Source of the DNA: Oscheius dolichura
Taxonomy: Eukaryota; Nematoda; Chromadorea; Rhabditida; Rhabditidae
NCBI GenBank assembly: GCA_932521035.1
Contig: OW051496.1
Span: 9,920,001 to 9,984,000, forward strand
DNA length: 64,000 nt
Direction of reading: 5' to 3'
In this document: positions 34,201 through 46,476 of the stretch, in pieces
Layout: each line of letters opens with the position of its first letter
Position numbering within the stretch: position 1 is the first letter of the stretch
The notes under the pieces: generated by a model
What the model was told of the DNA's origin: nothing
The model's input: only the letters and a program-made list of their open reading frames with translations
The model's database searches: none
Translations under genes and position numbers: made by a program

Positions 34201-35642
34201 CCCCGTCTTCGTCCCCCCATCACCACCACCACCGCCACCCCCTCCCCGCATATACAACATCTCAATGCATCGAGAAACTCGTTTTGGCCTCGTATTTTCT
34301 TCTTGTGTGCTGGCGGCTGGCAGCCCGGGACGATTTCACCTTCTTTGCCCCCTGCCATCTTCGTCTTGTCTCGAGCGAGAGAGCGAGCGACAGAGAAAAT
34401 GGCGGAAAAGAGGGGGCAGAGCCGGTCCCCCCGGATCTTTTTACCCGCCACAACCATAGAGGAGGCAGCAGCACTTGAAAACCTTCGGTCGCCTTTATTC
34501 TTTTTCCCTCCTCTCTCTCTCTCTCTGCCGCCCTTTCACCTCTCACCTCACAGATCAGATTCATTTTTCCTTAACTGGAATGCCATCTGGGTCTTGAGAA
34601 GAAAAGGAACAGTTCTCCTCCCGGTCGCTCGGAGTGTAGTTGGCCTTTTCACCACCAAGTCGAATCTCGGCGCTGTTTATTCCGGGGATTTAGTCGTTTT
34701 CGGGTGGCGCAGTCTCTCTCTCTCCCCTGCTCAAACTGATTAAAGCTCGCTAGCTTAAAAATCCCCTCAATTTTCGAAATTGGAACGGTTTTAAACCGAG
34801 AAACTGGTTCCCACAAAATGGAGGGAATAACATCACTTACTTTAATCAGGGAACTCTTCCTTGATCTTATCACTGTTTAACAAAGCCCCTTGTGTTTAAT
34901 GGAAGACTCTGTTTAATGGGATTCTGAAAACGGGTTACGGTAATTAAAAAAAGGTTGCTGTCTTGAGTCAGCGCCTCGTCACAAAGTTCTACCAAATCCC
35001 GGCGAACCTGACTTGTTTTCCTTATCATCTCGCCACGCGCGCTGACTCGGGAACTGAAATCTATTTTTAGAGAGCCGATTTCTGGCTATTTTCCTCGGTC
35101 ATTTACTACATTTTAAAGGGCAATGAAATCAACTATTCCCCTGTGTTTTCTGTGCAGGAGAACGTCTCCCTGCGGGCAGGGGAACCCGCGCTCTCTTCCC
35201 CGTCCCCGCGTCCCCGCCATTTTTCCCCGAGATCTACCATAATCCACGGCGCTTCGGGATTGGCTTTTATCCACTCTCGAGACTTTCTTTCGCGTTCTTT
35301 CCTTCTTTCTCTCTCGGCCTCGCGATTCTCTTTTAAAGAGATGGGCGGGAACTCAGCCGGCCCCGCCCCTGAGCCGTTAATCGGCCGCCTGGTGCCAGCC
35401 GGACGATCTCCCAGCCCTCTGACAACACCTCGCCCCCTGACATTCTACCGTAGTCTCTCTCGGCCCAAATCTATCCTGTGAGAGTGAGAGCTATATTTTT
35501 CGGTTCTTCTGCCTCCTCTCATCGTCTTCACTAATCTTTGGGCTGGCTCCTCAACTTCCCCCGTCCGACATTTTTTCTTCGTCTTCTATGGGTACTGCTG
35601 CCCCACCATCTATCAAAGTACTAAACTTCGTCTCGTTTAGAT
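28261..35642. other. Gene-poor, pyrimidine-rich stretch upstream of dve-1
   Basis: About 7.4 kb with no exon chain I can support. The long open frames near 34128-34743 and 35143-35481 come from C/T-rich low-complexity DNA and are open in several frames at once. Simple repeats include GA-rich DNA near 28699-28720 and a CT run at 32036-32054. The part from about 35143, behind a TGTGCAG acceptor, could be dve-1 5' UTR. Confidence 0.5.
32036..32054. repeat. CT microsatellite
   Basis: A run of about nine CT dinucleotides in the gene-poor stretch upstream of dve-1. Confidence 0.75.
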
Positions 35643-38600
35643 ATGTTTCCGCTGCGCGTGGCAGTGGAGACAGTGCGCGCGTCGCACTGTCTCTCATGTG
35701 CTCATGATGGACATATTCTCATTGATACGTATGCTATTGTCAGTGGCAGTACGGTACTCTCATCGCTGGTGGATACCGTCCTCTCGGCTCTTGGACATCC
35801 CCAGCTGGCTCTAAATGCCCGAGGTGAGTAAAAAAAACCCCCCTGGCACATTCCTGGAGCCGTTTCCTGTTATCTAATCCCGCTATTGTGCTTCCCAAGT
35901 CTTTTCTCTCCTCGCCGAGCCCCAGAACAAAAGCCCCGAAACGGTTTGCTCTAGTCGTCATTAGAGATAGAGTTGCTTTAAAACCGGGAAGACCAATTCA
36001 CCCATTCCCTTCTCATCAGATGATGGTTGATGTTATCCCGCGCGGGACTACTACACACTCGATCACATGACAATCTCTCTCTCGTCTTCTTCTTCTTACC
36101 AAAAAGGGGGGTTACACTTTTTTGGGCTGGGAGAGAACGGACTGGAGAGAGACTGGAGTCAGCTGGCTTAGCGAGAGAATTTGCCAAATTTGGAAACCCG
36201 GGAGTAAGATTCCATTTTGTTGTTCTCCTAAAAGATTTCCTATCAACCAGGGGGATGACGTTCCGCTCGGGACCCCACGTGGCTTTGAAGAAGATTTGTT
36301 GTCTTCTTTAAAAAAAAAGAAAACAAAAACAACTTTCTCTTTCACTCCGCCGACCTTCCGCTTCCGCTGTTCCTCTCGTCCGGGCGGCACCATCTTCGGG
36401 CGGCGGCGCGGGTGAAAGTCTGCCATTAGTTTTCTTATTGGCGCGCGGAGGGGGATCGAATCCTGCCCCTGACTTGTGCTTTCCTTTCTCGAGACCCCAA
36501 CTCCCTCTCTCTCCTTTCGGCCCCCTGTCTCTCTTGTACCTGAAACCAGTCTCCTTAAGCGGGCATTGCGCAATCGCTGTAAAATCTCGTCGTCGGCAGG
36601 CAGATGTGATCGCCCAGCGAGGCGGGCGAGCGCTGCCGCGCGCTTTCTTCTTCTTCTCTGTGTTACAAACTAAGAGGCCAAAGAGAGGAGAAGAGTAGAA
36701 AAGAGATGAGAGAGAGAATGGCTGGGGACAACCTGTTCTCCGGGGGGCAAAAGTAGAGGTAGAGGAGGGGGATCTCAAAAGAATAATTGCCCTCTCTTGC
36801 CACAATCTCGAGAGCGGGGTAGGGCAGGGCGCCGGGAAGGAAGACGAAGGAGGGGACGAAAGGGAAAAGATCACACACAGTTTCTTTTTTCAGGAATGGT
36901 CCAAGTCAACAATTGGAAACCACTTCCATTTGAGCAGATCACCGATAATCTTGACGACACGGTGCAGAGTCTCTTTAAAGACGTCTCCAATCAAATTACA
37001 CTGCGGATTTTAACCAAACCGTGAGTTTTCATCCTTCTTTTGGGCTCCCTTTTCAAAACTTGAATTTCTCACAAAAATTTTAACCGAATCCTTAAATGTT
37101 TTAGTCTATCTTGTAGCCCAGAATCTGGACCATCTTTTGATATAAGACTTTTCAATGAAAGAGCCAAATTTATCGCGGTGGGACCTCTTTCTTTTAAAAC
37201 CGCCATTTGGCGCCTAAACTTTGCTAGATTCTGAAAATTTCAAAAATCCTCTTGTAGCCCAGAATCGCGGCTCTTTTTTGGTCTACTGTACATTGAAGTT
37301 TGCTTTAAACGTTGCCGAATAAAGAGCTAGATTTCCCTCTCCCCCTTTCACTCTGAGCAAAGTCCTAATCCGGCTGCTGTCCTGTACAGTGTGCACACAG
37401 ACAGACGGACGACATAAAGTGACTCTCTCTGGTGGAGCCAGATTTCCTCTTCTTGCTCGCTCGCTCGCACCCGAACAGACCCAAACTAACCGGCAACCCG
37501 ATCCCCGTATATGCGCGAACATGGCTTTGTGTTTCTATTGAGCGAGAGGTGCGAGAATCACACAAACTCTCTCTCTGGGCGAGCGGAGGGGGCACAAACA
37601 CTAGACACATACAGAGTCCCCCCTCCTCAGCCAACCAACCCAGCCAATCCGCATCGCCGCTGAACGGCAGAGCGCACTCTCTTGTCGACATCCTGGGGGG
37701 CTGACAAAGTTATTTTCCACCCTGTTGACTCGAAAACTGACTGACTGACTGGGGGGGATTACCGTATATTGGCGGAGGGGGATGACAAAGCCGATAAGAG
37801 AGAGAGAGCGCGGGAGGGCGGCAGAGATACTGTCGTCATTATTGAAATCGGGGGAAGACTTTGGTTTTGTTTTGTAATTTCAAGGAAATATAGGAAGAAA
37901 AAACAGTAAACAAAATCCGGCAATAGGAATCAAAAAACAGAATAGAGGGCGTATTTATCTGGGTCGTTTTGAATATGGACAATAACCCGCCAAACAGGGG
38001 GATTCCTTCCATTTTTCCCAAAAATGTAACATTTCCTTCACTTTTAAGGTTTTCTTAGAAAGGCTATCATACTTTTTAAATGGAGAATCAAGTGAAAAAT
38101 CTTATATTAGAAGAATTTTGACCATTTTTAAAGAACCCGCGGTCTTTGTGGGAAAAGGGAGGCTCCAGACGCCGTAGGGACCATTTATGACCATTTCCTG
38201 GGATATTTTTGGCGTCTGACGAGAAAAGATCACCCTAGACAAGATCTAGAGATCAACTTTCGCTTCCTCGAATGATTCCATCGCCCCGTCAAAACGTTTC
38301 CAATTACGGCCCCCTCTTCCTCTTCCCGGTGTATGACTAATACTGTTACACTGTCTCCTCCTTTCTCCTCCCTTCCTGTCTCCCTATTCCATTTCAAAGA
38401 ACTCCAAAAAACAGTCCAAAACCTCCAATCTGCCACCCTACGATTGTAACCCTCTGTATGTCCGGTTTGAATGTCTGCCTCACACTCCTGGGCCCGGCCA
38501 GGACAGGGCGGAAATCACACCCCACCATCTTATTAGCATAATCCGGGCTAGAGCTCGCTGTCCCCCTTTCGCTTTCGTTCCCAAATACAAAAGTCCCGGG

Positions 38601-41600
38601 GACTTGGGGGCGCCTATTGACAGACTGTTTGTGTTGTAGCGATCTAGAGAGATTTGTCGCTATCAGCGAAGCGTGGCGTCTCGAGATTTGATTAAGCGAA
38701 GGTCAATGTGATGCTTGTTTTGGGGGGTTGGCTTGCGGGAAAAGAGAAAGGAATCAAGAGAAAAAAACGGTGTTCCCGTCGTGATAATAATCCAATTTGA
38801 CAGCTAATTAAGTTTGCTACGAGACCCAACGGAATTTGGGCTATTTGCAGGCTGAAAAAGGGGAATTACTGTCTTTCCGAGGGCTTTAGAAACAGGAAGT
38901 TCCCGCCTAATTAAAAATCCGTATGGGACCTATTAAAATTAGGATGATTTCCCGGCTCCACTGCGAGAATTTCAGTAGATAAGGGGACTTTTTGCCGACC
39001 GGAAATGATTCAAAGGTCCTAATCCCTTCCTTTCCGCGTCTGTCACCGGTTTTCGGGCTTTCTCCCGCCATCCGAAGGGAAACCAGAGGGCCCCATTCCC
39101 TCATCCAATATGTGTGTGTACTGTGTGTGTATGCATGTGTCCGATTCGACACAAGCATCCCCTTGTATGTGCGTGTGTCTGAGAGAGAGCGAGCACTTCC
39201 CCCTCCTTCCTCCCTGGTCGTCGCCTCCCCCTCCTGTAAATATGGCTGTTTGCCTATCCAAGCGATCCGCAATCCGCCCTCGGCCATATCGGCTTTTATT
39301 ACCGTCTTGATAACAGCTAGGCCGACACAGTGTACAGAACGGATAAAGGGGGAGAAAGGGGGGCTCACAAGGGGGGAGAGACGAAAGCAAGGGGGCGATA
39401 GAATCGATTAGAATAACTGGAAAACTTTTACTTATAACAATTTTCAGGACTAATACGGATTCGGCCAGTGCACAATGTATCACTGATCTGAAACAACGGC
39501 TATTGAAGACGGCTATAAATAAAAATCCGACTATTTTGAATACAATTGATAATCAACAAATCAAGGTAATTTTACTTTTCTCTGATGTCAAATATATGTA
39601 TTCTATAGCGCAGTGGCAAAATCCCCCGCGGTGAGCAGAAAGGTTCGAATCCCGTCGCGGGCAGAACATTTTTGCTTTTTCCTTTTGCTACCTTCAATCG
39701 ATAGTAATTCGATTTGGCAAATTTAACCATCTCTGCCTGATCAGATGACACTTTTTCCGTTGTGAAACATTGAAACACGAGATCTGTAAACTGTTCGGCC
39801 GGACAAACGTCATCCGATTTTGCGAATTTCTGACTGTTTGCCTTTCACAATTGTATTGAGTCAGAGAGTTGTTTGGCTAAAACTTAATATTGAAATCTAT
39901 TTCGTTGCAGGATCTCATAACTCAAATAATAGGCGGAGATGAGCCGACAATGTTGAATCATGAACAGATCAATGCTATCAACGAATGGCTAGAGTCGCTG
40001 GACCAGGCAGAGGAGAGACGAAGGTAAGCCCCGCTATCCCTCTTCTTCCGTGTGTATCGCCGGCTTACCGTAATCTTTCGAGAGAGAAGAAAATCGCGGG
40101 AAAGCTGCTGAGCTAAGAAAAGGCGGGCTACAGTAGCTCAGAGAGCATAATGGATTGGGAGACCCAGAGCGCGGGGGGAGGGCGGCTGGCTGGTGGGGAG
40201 CCGAGGCCTTAGATCAAGACCTCGCCATAGATAATCCACTATTGGCTCTGTCGCAGGAGAGGAAAGTTAATCTGTGCGCGAGGAATTCTTGCTAGCTAGC
40301 GACTTTAGCTGAGCAGAGGAGCGGGAGAGGGATTTTTTGAGTCATTCCGGGATTAATTCGTGGTAGAACCCTGCGTTAAAACCAAATGAAGAATCTAGCG
40401 CCCTGATGAAGTCCAAAACTTTTGGCGTCTGCACCCGTAAAATCTCGGCAGCTGGGAGGATTGTCTTCCCCGCGCCCACAGTATTCCAAAGAGCAGGCGA
40501 ATTTAAAGGAATTTGCCATCCTACGATACCGTAATCCCCCTGCTCTTTATCGCACTCTTTTGGGACTAGACAATTTCCTGTGGATCCTCTCCCAGCAGTC
40601 CCCCACAATGGCAGCCAATCAGACAAGAAACCTCGATTATCTTGACGGGATCGAGAAGAGAGGGAAATTGCCTACCCTGCCGTCCCATCTCGCCCTGCCC
40701 CGACTAGGGGGGATTACACTTTGTTTTTTAGGGAGAGGGGCTTCTAGAGACTAGAGGGGGCTTGGCATTGTCTTTCTTTCTCTCCCCGGGGTCGAAGGCA
40801 AATCTCTAGAAAGCGACAGGTTTTCCCGCGTTCTCTGCCATCTTCCCCTCGCCCCCTTGTTCTCTTCATCATCTTTTCTGCCCCTGCCACATGTAATTGT
40901 GTCCGAAAGCGGTTCCACTACCACTGGAGGAGGGGAGAAAAACGGGGGAAGAAAGAGATAGAGCGGGAAAGAGAAAGAGATAATCTCATAAAGGATCAAA
41001 TTGCGTATTAGTCGAAAGGGGAGGACGGAACGAACCAGACAAAAGACAGGGACCCTGACGACAGAAAATAGTAATTGGACAAATGGTAACGAGGGAATCA
41101 AGCCGCTTTTTTCATTTCCTGGGATCCGAGATTTACTTCACCTGGGCCTTTCCCGTCCCAGTGGAGGAGCCACTTTGGAACATTTCCCCTTCTGCAGGGA
41201 AACCCGAAGTTTTTCTTCCACAGAACCACTTTTGAACAGAGAAAAGAGGAACCTGAACTACCTGGAGGCTTCTCCCCAAGTTTTGGCAGTCGGGACTAAA
41301 AATCCAGCCACCATCGAGGAGCTCTGCCGTGTGCGAACTTCCAAAAAACCTCCAGAGAAGTTCCAATTCCGATCCTGGAGGCGTTCCTTGTGGTAACTGC
41401 TAAAAATGGAATTTCCCAAGTCCTTCGAGGATTTCCCGACTGAAACAAAGTGGAATGGCCAAAAATGGTACTAAGACGTCTGGGGAGCCCCTCGGCTAGT
41501 CTCTAGGACTATCCTCCAAGACTACGACCCCAGATTATTTGAAAAACCGTCCTTTTCATCCCCAGACATTCTCTGGCATTCCCCGAGACCCTGACCCCGG

Positions 41601-44600
41601 TCCGCGTCATGTCTGACTGGCAGACAGTATCTCCATTGTATGCCTCTATATCCTCTCTCCCGTCTCTTCTTGTCTGCCCCATCCTCGCTTGTCCTTTCAT
41701 TCTCTTCCCCCTTTCTCCTTTCTTCTAAAAACTCGTTCCTGGGCTTTCGTTTCGACCTCTCTGCCATTGAATTGATCGCGGCGCAAGATCTTCCTGTTGC
41801 CTTGGCTGGCCGGGAGTGGCAGCCGCTCCCAATACAAGCAGCAGCAGATCATTGTGTTGTTCTCGATAAAAGCTGTTTTGATCTTGAAGCGAGGTCACTG
41901 TGTTTGTTGCTGGGGTAGAGAGAAGGGGTGTAAACCACGAGAAGGGACGAGAAATGTTGATGATGCATCATGGGGCAGGGGGGAAATGCCTGACAAAAGG
42001 ATCTTCTCTTATTCTTTGCCCAGCAGCTATTGATCGCGTATTCTCCCCTCTCTTGCCATGTTTTGTTATGATCCGGGCATGCCTGAATTGGGCAGCCCGG
42101 GCCGACGGATCTGACTCACGGCATGACAAGCCGATGGGAGAAGATGCGACGCGCCTATATACCGTGGGGGGCTAATCTTGGGACCGGCAGGGAGGCAGGA
42201 AGGAAAGGACAGAAGGAGAATTTTTGAATCCAAAAGTGGAAAACGGGTGGATAATGGACCTATTTTTAAGGGCATGGTTAGCCAGGGTCGCGGGGCGGGT
42301 TCGGTCCTCAATAGTCCTCTGCCCTGCACCAGTAAAGTCTCGGCAAGTGGATCACCTTTATTCAAAACTGCTACAAAGCTAGGCCGCTTTTATGCCTTTG
42401 TTCTGCCGTGACTTTACGGGTGCAGGGGATTGGACTATCGAAGACCGAGCCCAGGAGTGCGCCTGGAGGATAACTATGGAAAATGTGGCTTTTTTCTTAT
42501 TAAAAGAACAGTAAAAGTTCTCTTCTTGTAATCAAAATCTGAGTTTTCAGCCCGCTGACGCAAGTTCGCTTCAACCAGCTCTTCGAAACTCCCAAGTTGG
42601 AAAAATGGTTCAAGCAGGACAGCAATCCCAACCGACAGAAGATTCTCCAATATATGAATCTGCTAAACGCCAGTAGTTTTAGGAAAAACAACCCGAAGAT
42701 CACCTATTCCCAGGTATTTTCCCTCCAAAATGAAGGGAATACATATTTTCAGATCTGTAATTGGTTCTCGAACCAGAGAGCCAGCCACCGGCGACCGGCT
42801 CTAGCCGCCCAGCAGTCGGCTCTCAATCAGGTAAACTACTTCGATGTAAGTAGAACCTAGACTTCCTATGTTTTTAACCTTATTCTTTTTTTTATTAATA
42901 TTAAAATTCTACTTTGAGTTCTAAAGGGAATAGAGTATTTTCAGATCCAGACGGTCCTCCCAACCATGGTGACAGACTACAGGCCGAAGATTGATTTCAA
43001 CAATTTAATTGAGAGCTGTACAAAACTGGCTAATGACGTAAGCTTTAATTTTACATATTCAATGAAAAAAATGAGCGTTTTCCCGCAGTTATACAGCCAA
43101 AAATTCGCGCAAAGACCACCGACGGCGGGAGAAAGCTTCCCCTTTCAAACGGGGGGATAATCCCGCCAAAAGAGGAGGGAATTTCCCGGGAGAGAATCGT
43201 TTTAAGACCAATACCAGCGCGATTTTCTGGACTCTACCATTTCCGTTGAGTTAAAAAAGACCCGCTCCAATCCTTGTCAAAGGCGAAATCCGCTAAACAA
43301 ACTACCGCGGCTCACCTGTTCAACAAAACGACAAAAACCCCCAACAGAAACCTAAAGGAAAGAGTAAACACCACCAGAAACTTTCTTCTCAGGACCTTGG
43401 CAAATATTTTCAACGCTATTCAACCTCGTTTCTTCAGGAAATCCGTGTTGATGGAGGATCCGACTCCCCGAGTCCTGGTGATGACGAGCTCCACAGTAAT
43501 AGCGATGGAGCGAATGATATTCTCTTCAAGCAGGTAGGGAAAATTTATTAAAGGAAGCATTTTAAAGGCCTAATGGCTTATCTTACGGTTTTCAAAAAGA
43601 CCCGGCTTGACCTTGGAGGGGATTTCACGATCGTTATCTACTCTGCCTTCGGTTTTGCCCCTCTTTATGACCTTGTCAGCTGAAATGGGCGCGGATTTAC
43701 GAAGAAATTTAAAGACGGGCGGGGAAAGCGCTGAAAATGTAGCCCTTTATAGTTCTAACGGCTTTAAAGGGAGTAAAAATACCGCCAAAATGGAGCACAG
43801 GGCAAAACGACCAAAAATAATCGTCTACCTGTGGCTCTCAACGCTGTGGCGCTCCAAAATGAGCTGTGGCGGGCTAGAAAGGTTCCACAATGAAAAATTC
43901 TCCGTTTCTCAAAATACAGTATACCATTTCCAGGAATCAACAGCTTCCTCACCGGATCTTCCCCTCTCCCAGATGACAGGTCATACCACCTCCATTGCCT
44001 CGTCCTCTCCCCGTCACCTGGCCCAGGATCTCTCCATACAGAATCTCAACGGCCTAAATTCCAGTCTAGGAGCTTGTAAGAAGAGTGGACAACGGCAGAA
44101 TACAGAATTTTAGCTCGTTCTCGACTAATGTTCGATCCCCTGACGGAATTGCCCATCCTGGAGAGGTGGTTCGAAGAGAATCCTCATCCGACATGGATGC
44201 AGATTGATCAATACACTCAGATGTTGAATAACTGCCCCTACAGGGAAAATTATCCACATATCAGTCAACACAATGTCAAGGTGGGTAATTTAACCTTTTC
44301 TGGAGCTATACCCTCTTCCTAGTCTCCGTCCTCAATAATCCGATCCCCTGCACCCGTAAAGTCTCGGCAGGAGGATCATCTTTATTCAAAACAGTTACAA
44401 AACTGTGTCGCCTCAATATCTTCGTCTTGCCGAGACTTTATGGGTGCAGGGGATCAGACAATCGAGGATCGAGCCTAAAAATATGGGCGTTCTGTCCAAA
44501 AACCTTATTTTACCGGGATTTTTGAGACTAGGCTGTTCCGTGTCCGATCTGCTCCAAACTCATCCCAATTTCGAATGTTTTCTGCTTTCAGATTTGGTTC

Positions 44601-44672
44601 AAGAATCGCCGTGCCAAGTGTAAACGAATGCAGACGGGAATGTTGGAAAAAGTCGAGAAGCTCTTCTCCTAA
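35643..44672 (+). CDS. dve-1: DVE-1/SATB-type homeodomain protein
   Basis: This is a nuclear DNA-binding regulator of the defective-proventriculus/SATB family. In C. elegans DVE-1 acts in the mitochondrial unfolded protein response and development. My 11-exon model is 35643-35823, 36894-37020, 39448-39565, 39911-40023, 42551-42713, 42753-42830, 42945-43037, 43393-43533, 43934-44075, 44114-44280 and 44592-44672. It totals 1404 nt and 467 aa, all in phase. Residues 1-103 form the ubiquitin-like oligomerisation domain ([17 protein letters not shown], like SATB). A CUTL-like region follows ([21 protein letters not shown]). Homeodomain 1 covers about 185-250 (recognition helix [14 protein letters not shown]). 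Homeodomain 2 covers about 388-467 ([17 protein letters not shown]) and ends the protein. The start follows a TCGTTTAG acceptor. Hp1 copies sit in introns at 40429, 42302 and 44327. The border of exon 8 is the least certain. Confidence 0.92.
39605..39666 (+). pseudogene. tRNA-like relic in a dve-1 intron
   Basis: TATAGCGCAGTGGCAAAATC resembles an A box and GGTTCGAATCCCG is a strong B-box and T-loop match about 30 bases on. The T stem pairs at only three of five positions and the acceptor stem at about four. It looks like a degenerate tRNA or a tRNA-derived short element. It lies 40 bp behind a dve-1 donor site. Confidence 0.4.
40429..40463 (+). mobile_element. Hp1 element, single arm (copy 8)
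   Basis: Only one arm is left: CTGCACCCGTAAAATCTCGG followed by CAGCTGGGAGGAT. It lies in the long fourth intron of dve-1. Confidence 0.7.
42302..42452 (+). mobile_element. Hp1 inverted-repeat element, copy 9
   Basis: Complete, with the longest visible arms: CGGTCCTCAATAGTCC at the left and GGACTATCGAAGACCGAG at the right. The spacer ATCACCTTTATTCAAAACTG is in plus order. It ends 98 bp before the exon that opens homeodomain 1. Confidence 0.88.
44327..44475 (+). mobile_element. Hp1 inverted-repeat element, copy 10
   Basis: Complete copy in the last dve-1 intron (44281-44591), taking up half of it. The spacer ATCATCTTTATTCAAAACAG matches the family consensus exactly. Confidence 0.9.
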
Positions 44673-45554
44673 ACTGTCTCCCCCTCTTCTCTCACCAACA
44701 TAATCATCCTCTTCCGTAGCAAAATATCGCCTATTCGGGTCAAGACGTTCCCTTTTCTTCTTCATTCTGTCGTACTGTACTGTATCCAGTGTCTGTGTAC
44801 CATGTGCCTTCTCTCCCTCTTCCCCTTATCCTCCCCCTTTATCTCACTTTCCCTCTCTCCGAATATCTAGTCCTAGAGTCGTGGGAGGAGGTATATTTCC
44901 CCCCTCCAGAACACGGTGGATGGTCTCCTCGCAGCTTTCTCTTCTTTGGCTTTCGCTCTCCTGCTTTTTTAGTCCTTCCGATTAGATTTCTTTTTCTGTT
45001 TTTTAAAGAGATTTCTCTTGCCACATTTGCCTTATTTTTATGTTATATAGAGAAGAAAAAAATCGTTGTTTAAAAAAAAAATTGTTTTCCTTTCTCTCTC
45101 TCCTCCCTGTAAAAAGATATATGAGAAAAAGACCACATGAATCTATAATAAATAATCATTTGTATCCTTTTTTTTATAGATCATGTTGTTTTTCACGTAA
45201 CTGGAGACTGGCCGCCATGGGACGTGGGGATAGTTTATCCGCCCGGCAATGCTAAGCTCTGTTTATATACAAATGGCCGGGCCGCTTCCCGTTATCGATA
45301 CCTGGGACTGTGTGTCCGTCTGATCCAGCTATAAAGGAAAACTCCGGGGGATCCTCTGGGGGGAAACAGAGCCGCGCCCCAAAATTTGCCAAAGGGGGAA
45401 CTACCTTCCCGAGTAGTCTCTTTACTACCCGGAAACCCAGCCAGCCGATATAAGACAGTGGCTGGGAAGTAGGCAGATATCCGTAGACTGCCCGGACACC
45501 TTTCCGGGTAAATATAGGAACCGAGACCGGAAAAGCACGCTTCCACAACACTGT

Positions 45555-45766
45555 CAACAGCAAAACAAGAAATACAACGAGGTACAACCCAAAAAGGAGC
45601 TTTTACGTCCATTTTGGGGTCAACGAGGCATTCTGTGGATGAATTCTGATGGAAAGCGCAACTTGCGTTACTGTTTCTGCACTTTTAACGGCAGAACAGG
45701 AACAAAACAAAGAAATGCAACACAGTATGATCCAAAAATGGAGCTTTTACGTCCATTTTGGGTCAA
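45555..45766 (+). repeat. Imperfect tandem duplication of about 70 bp units
   Basis: Units at 45555-45623 and 45693-45766 share GGAGCTTTTACGTCCATTTT and an upstream AACA/AAACAA-rich part. They are about 138 bp apart in direct orientation. Confidence 0.65.
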
Positions 45767-46028
45767 AGAAAGCAAACATGGCAAAATAGAGTACGGCTCT
45801 TGGTTGTGGCTTCTTCGTCCGCCTCTTTCGGTCATCTAGCCTTCTTCTGTGGAGAATCGACCGCTGATCTGAAAAGTGAAATGAAAAGCTGAAAAACAGT
45901 AATCTTCAAACAGGCGGCCAGTCAAAATTCAGACCTCTAGAAAAAAAAGCGACCGGAAAGGGTAGGATTAATTTTTGACAATGGAAAAGAGTAAAGGAGA
46001 GGTTGGGTCGCTTTTGTCGGCTACTTCT

Positions 46029-46205
46029 TCAATTCGACTCGTCTTCGATCTTCTCCGCGTCTTTCTCCATCTTCTTTCCATACAAAACTGTCAGCTAAAA
46101 TGGTTCACTGTGGAATATAATTGAAAGAGGTCTAACGGTGCTAACGAGTCCCAGGAAGGAGAAGAAGGGAGATGAACCCACAGCCCGTCGATCCAGCGGC
46201 GCCAT
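46029..46205 (-). CDS. Candidate 41-aa single-pass membrane microprotein
   Basis: Two minus-strand exons (46146-46205 and 46029-46094) join in phase 0 into 41 residues. The start codon is three bases behind a TTTTCAG acceptor, which suits trans-splicing. The sequence has a basic N-terminus (MAPLDRRAVG), a hydrophobic stretch (FFSFLGLLTVLYG, about residues 14-26) and an acidic, lysine-rich tail (KKMEKDAEKIEDESN). That layout is typical of small integral membrane proteins. I recognise no family. The intron is about 50 bp with a GTTAGC donor and TTTTAG acceptor. The model is short enough to arise by chance, and an upstream exon is possible. Confidence 0.35.
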
Positions 46206-46275
46206 TTCCTGAAAATTGAAAGACAGACAACGAAAAAAGAAAAGAAAACAAAGCATATTTTTGTCTAGAATTTAG

Positions 46276-46476
46276 TCAAACGAGATTTTGGATTTGAGGC
46301 AGAATTCCTATAGCTGGAAGAGTCCAACCGGCCCAAACACCGCTGTGGCTCCGGATGAACTCAATCAGGCCAAGAACAACGGGTCAGGACTCAACTTCGA
46401 GAAACGAAGAATCTATAGCAGAGACGGCGGATTCGCTCTGTTGCACGTCCCATTGATCATTACAAATCCATTTTAG
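46276..46476 (+). CDS. Candidate secreted-peptide exon, fragment
   Basis: A 66-codon open frame follows an AATTTAG acceptor and ends in TAG at 46474-46476. It has balanced composition (NEILDLRQNSYSWKSPTGPN, then NFEKRRIYSRDGGFALLHV). The KRR site could be a dibasic cleavage site, as in peptide precursors. I found no upstream exon with a signal peptide and no amidation signal, so the function is open. Chance cannot be ruled out. Confidence 0.25.
   Translation, partial: SNEILDLRQNSYSWKSPTGPNTAVAPDELNQAKNNGSGLNFEKRRIYSRDGGFALLHVPLIITNPF

Noticed and set aside
34128..34743. Several long open frames on both strands
   Set aside because: The DNA is C/T-rich low-complexity sequence. The proteins are runs of Pro, Ser, Arg and Leu with no splice logic.
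36112..36874. Long frames on both strands between dve-1 exons 1 and 2
   Set aside because: They lie in a well-supported dve-1 intron and consist of low-complexity sequence.
43607..44113. 168-codon plus-strand frame
   Set aside because: It overlaps dve-1 exon 9 in another frame. The dve-1 frame fits the exon phases and the protein context, this one does not.
45252..45612. Minus-strand frames with a signal-peptide-like start
   Set aside because: The better-looking frame begins with TTG, not ATG, and starts inside the tandem duplication. No splice borders or family motif support it.
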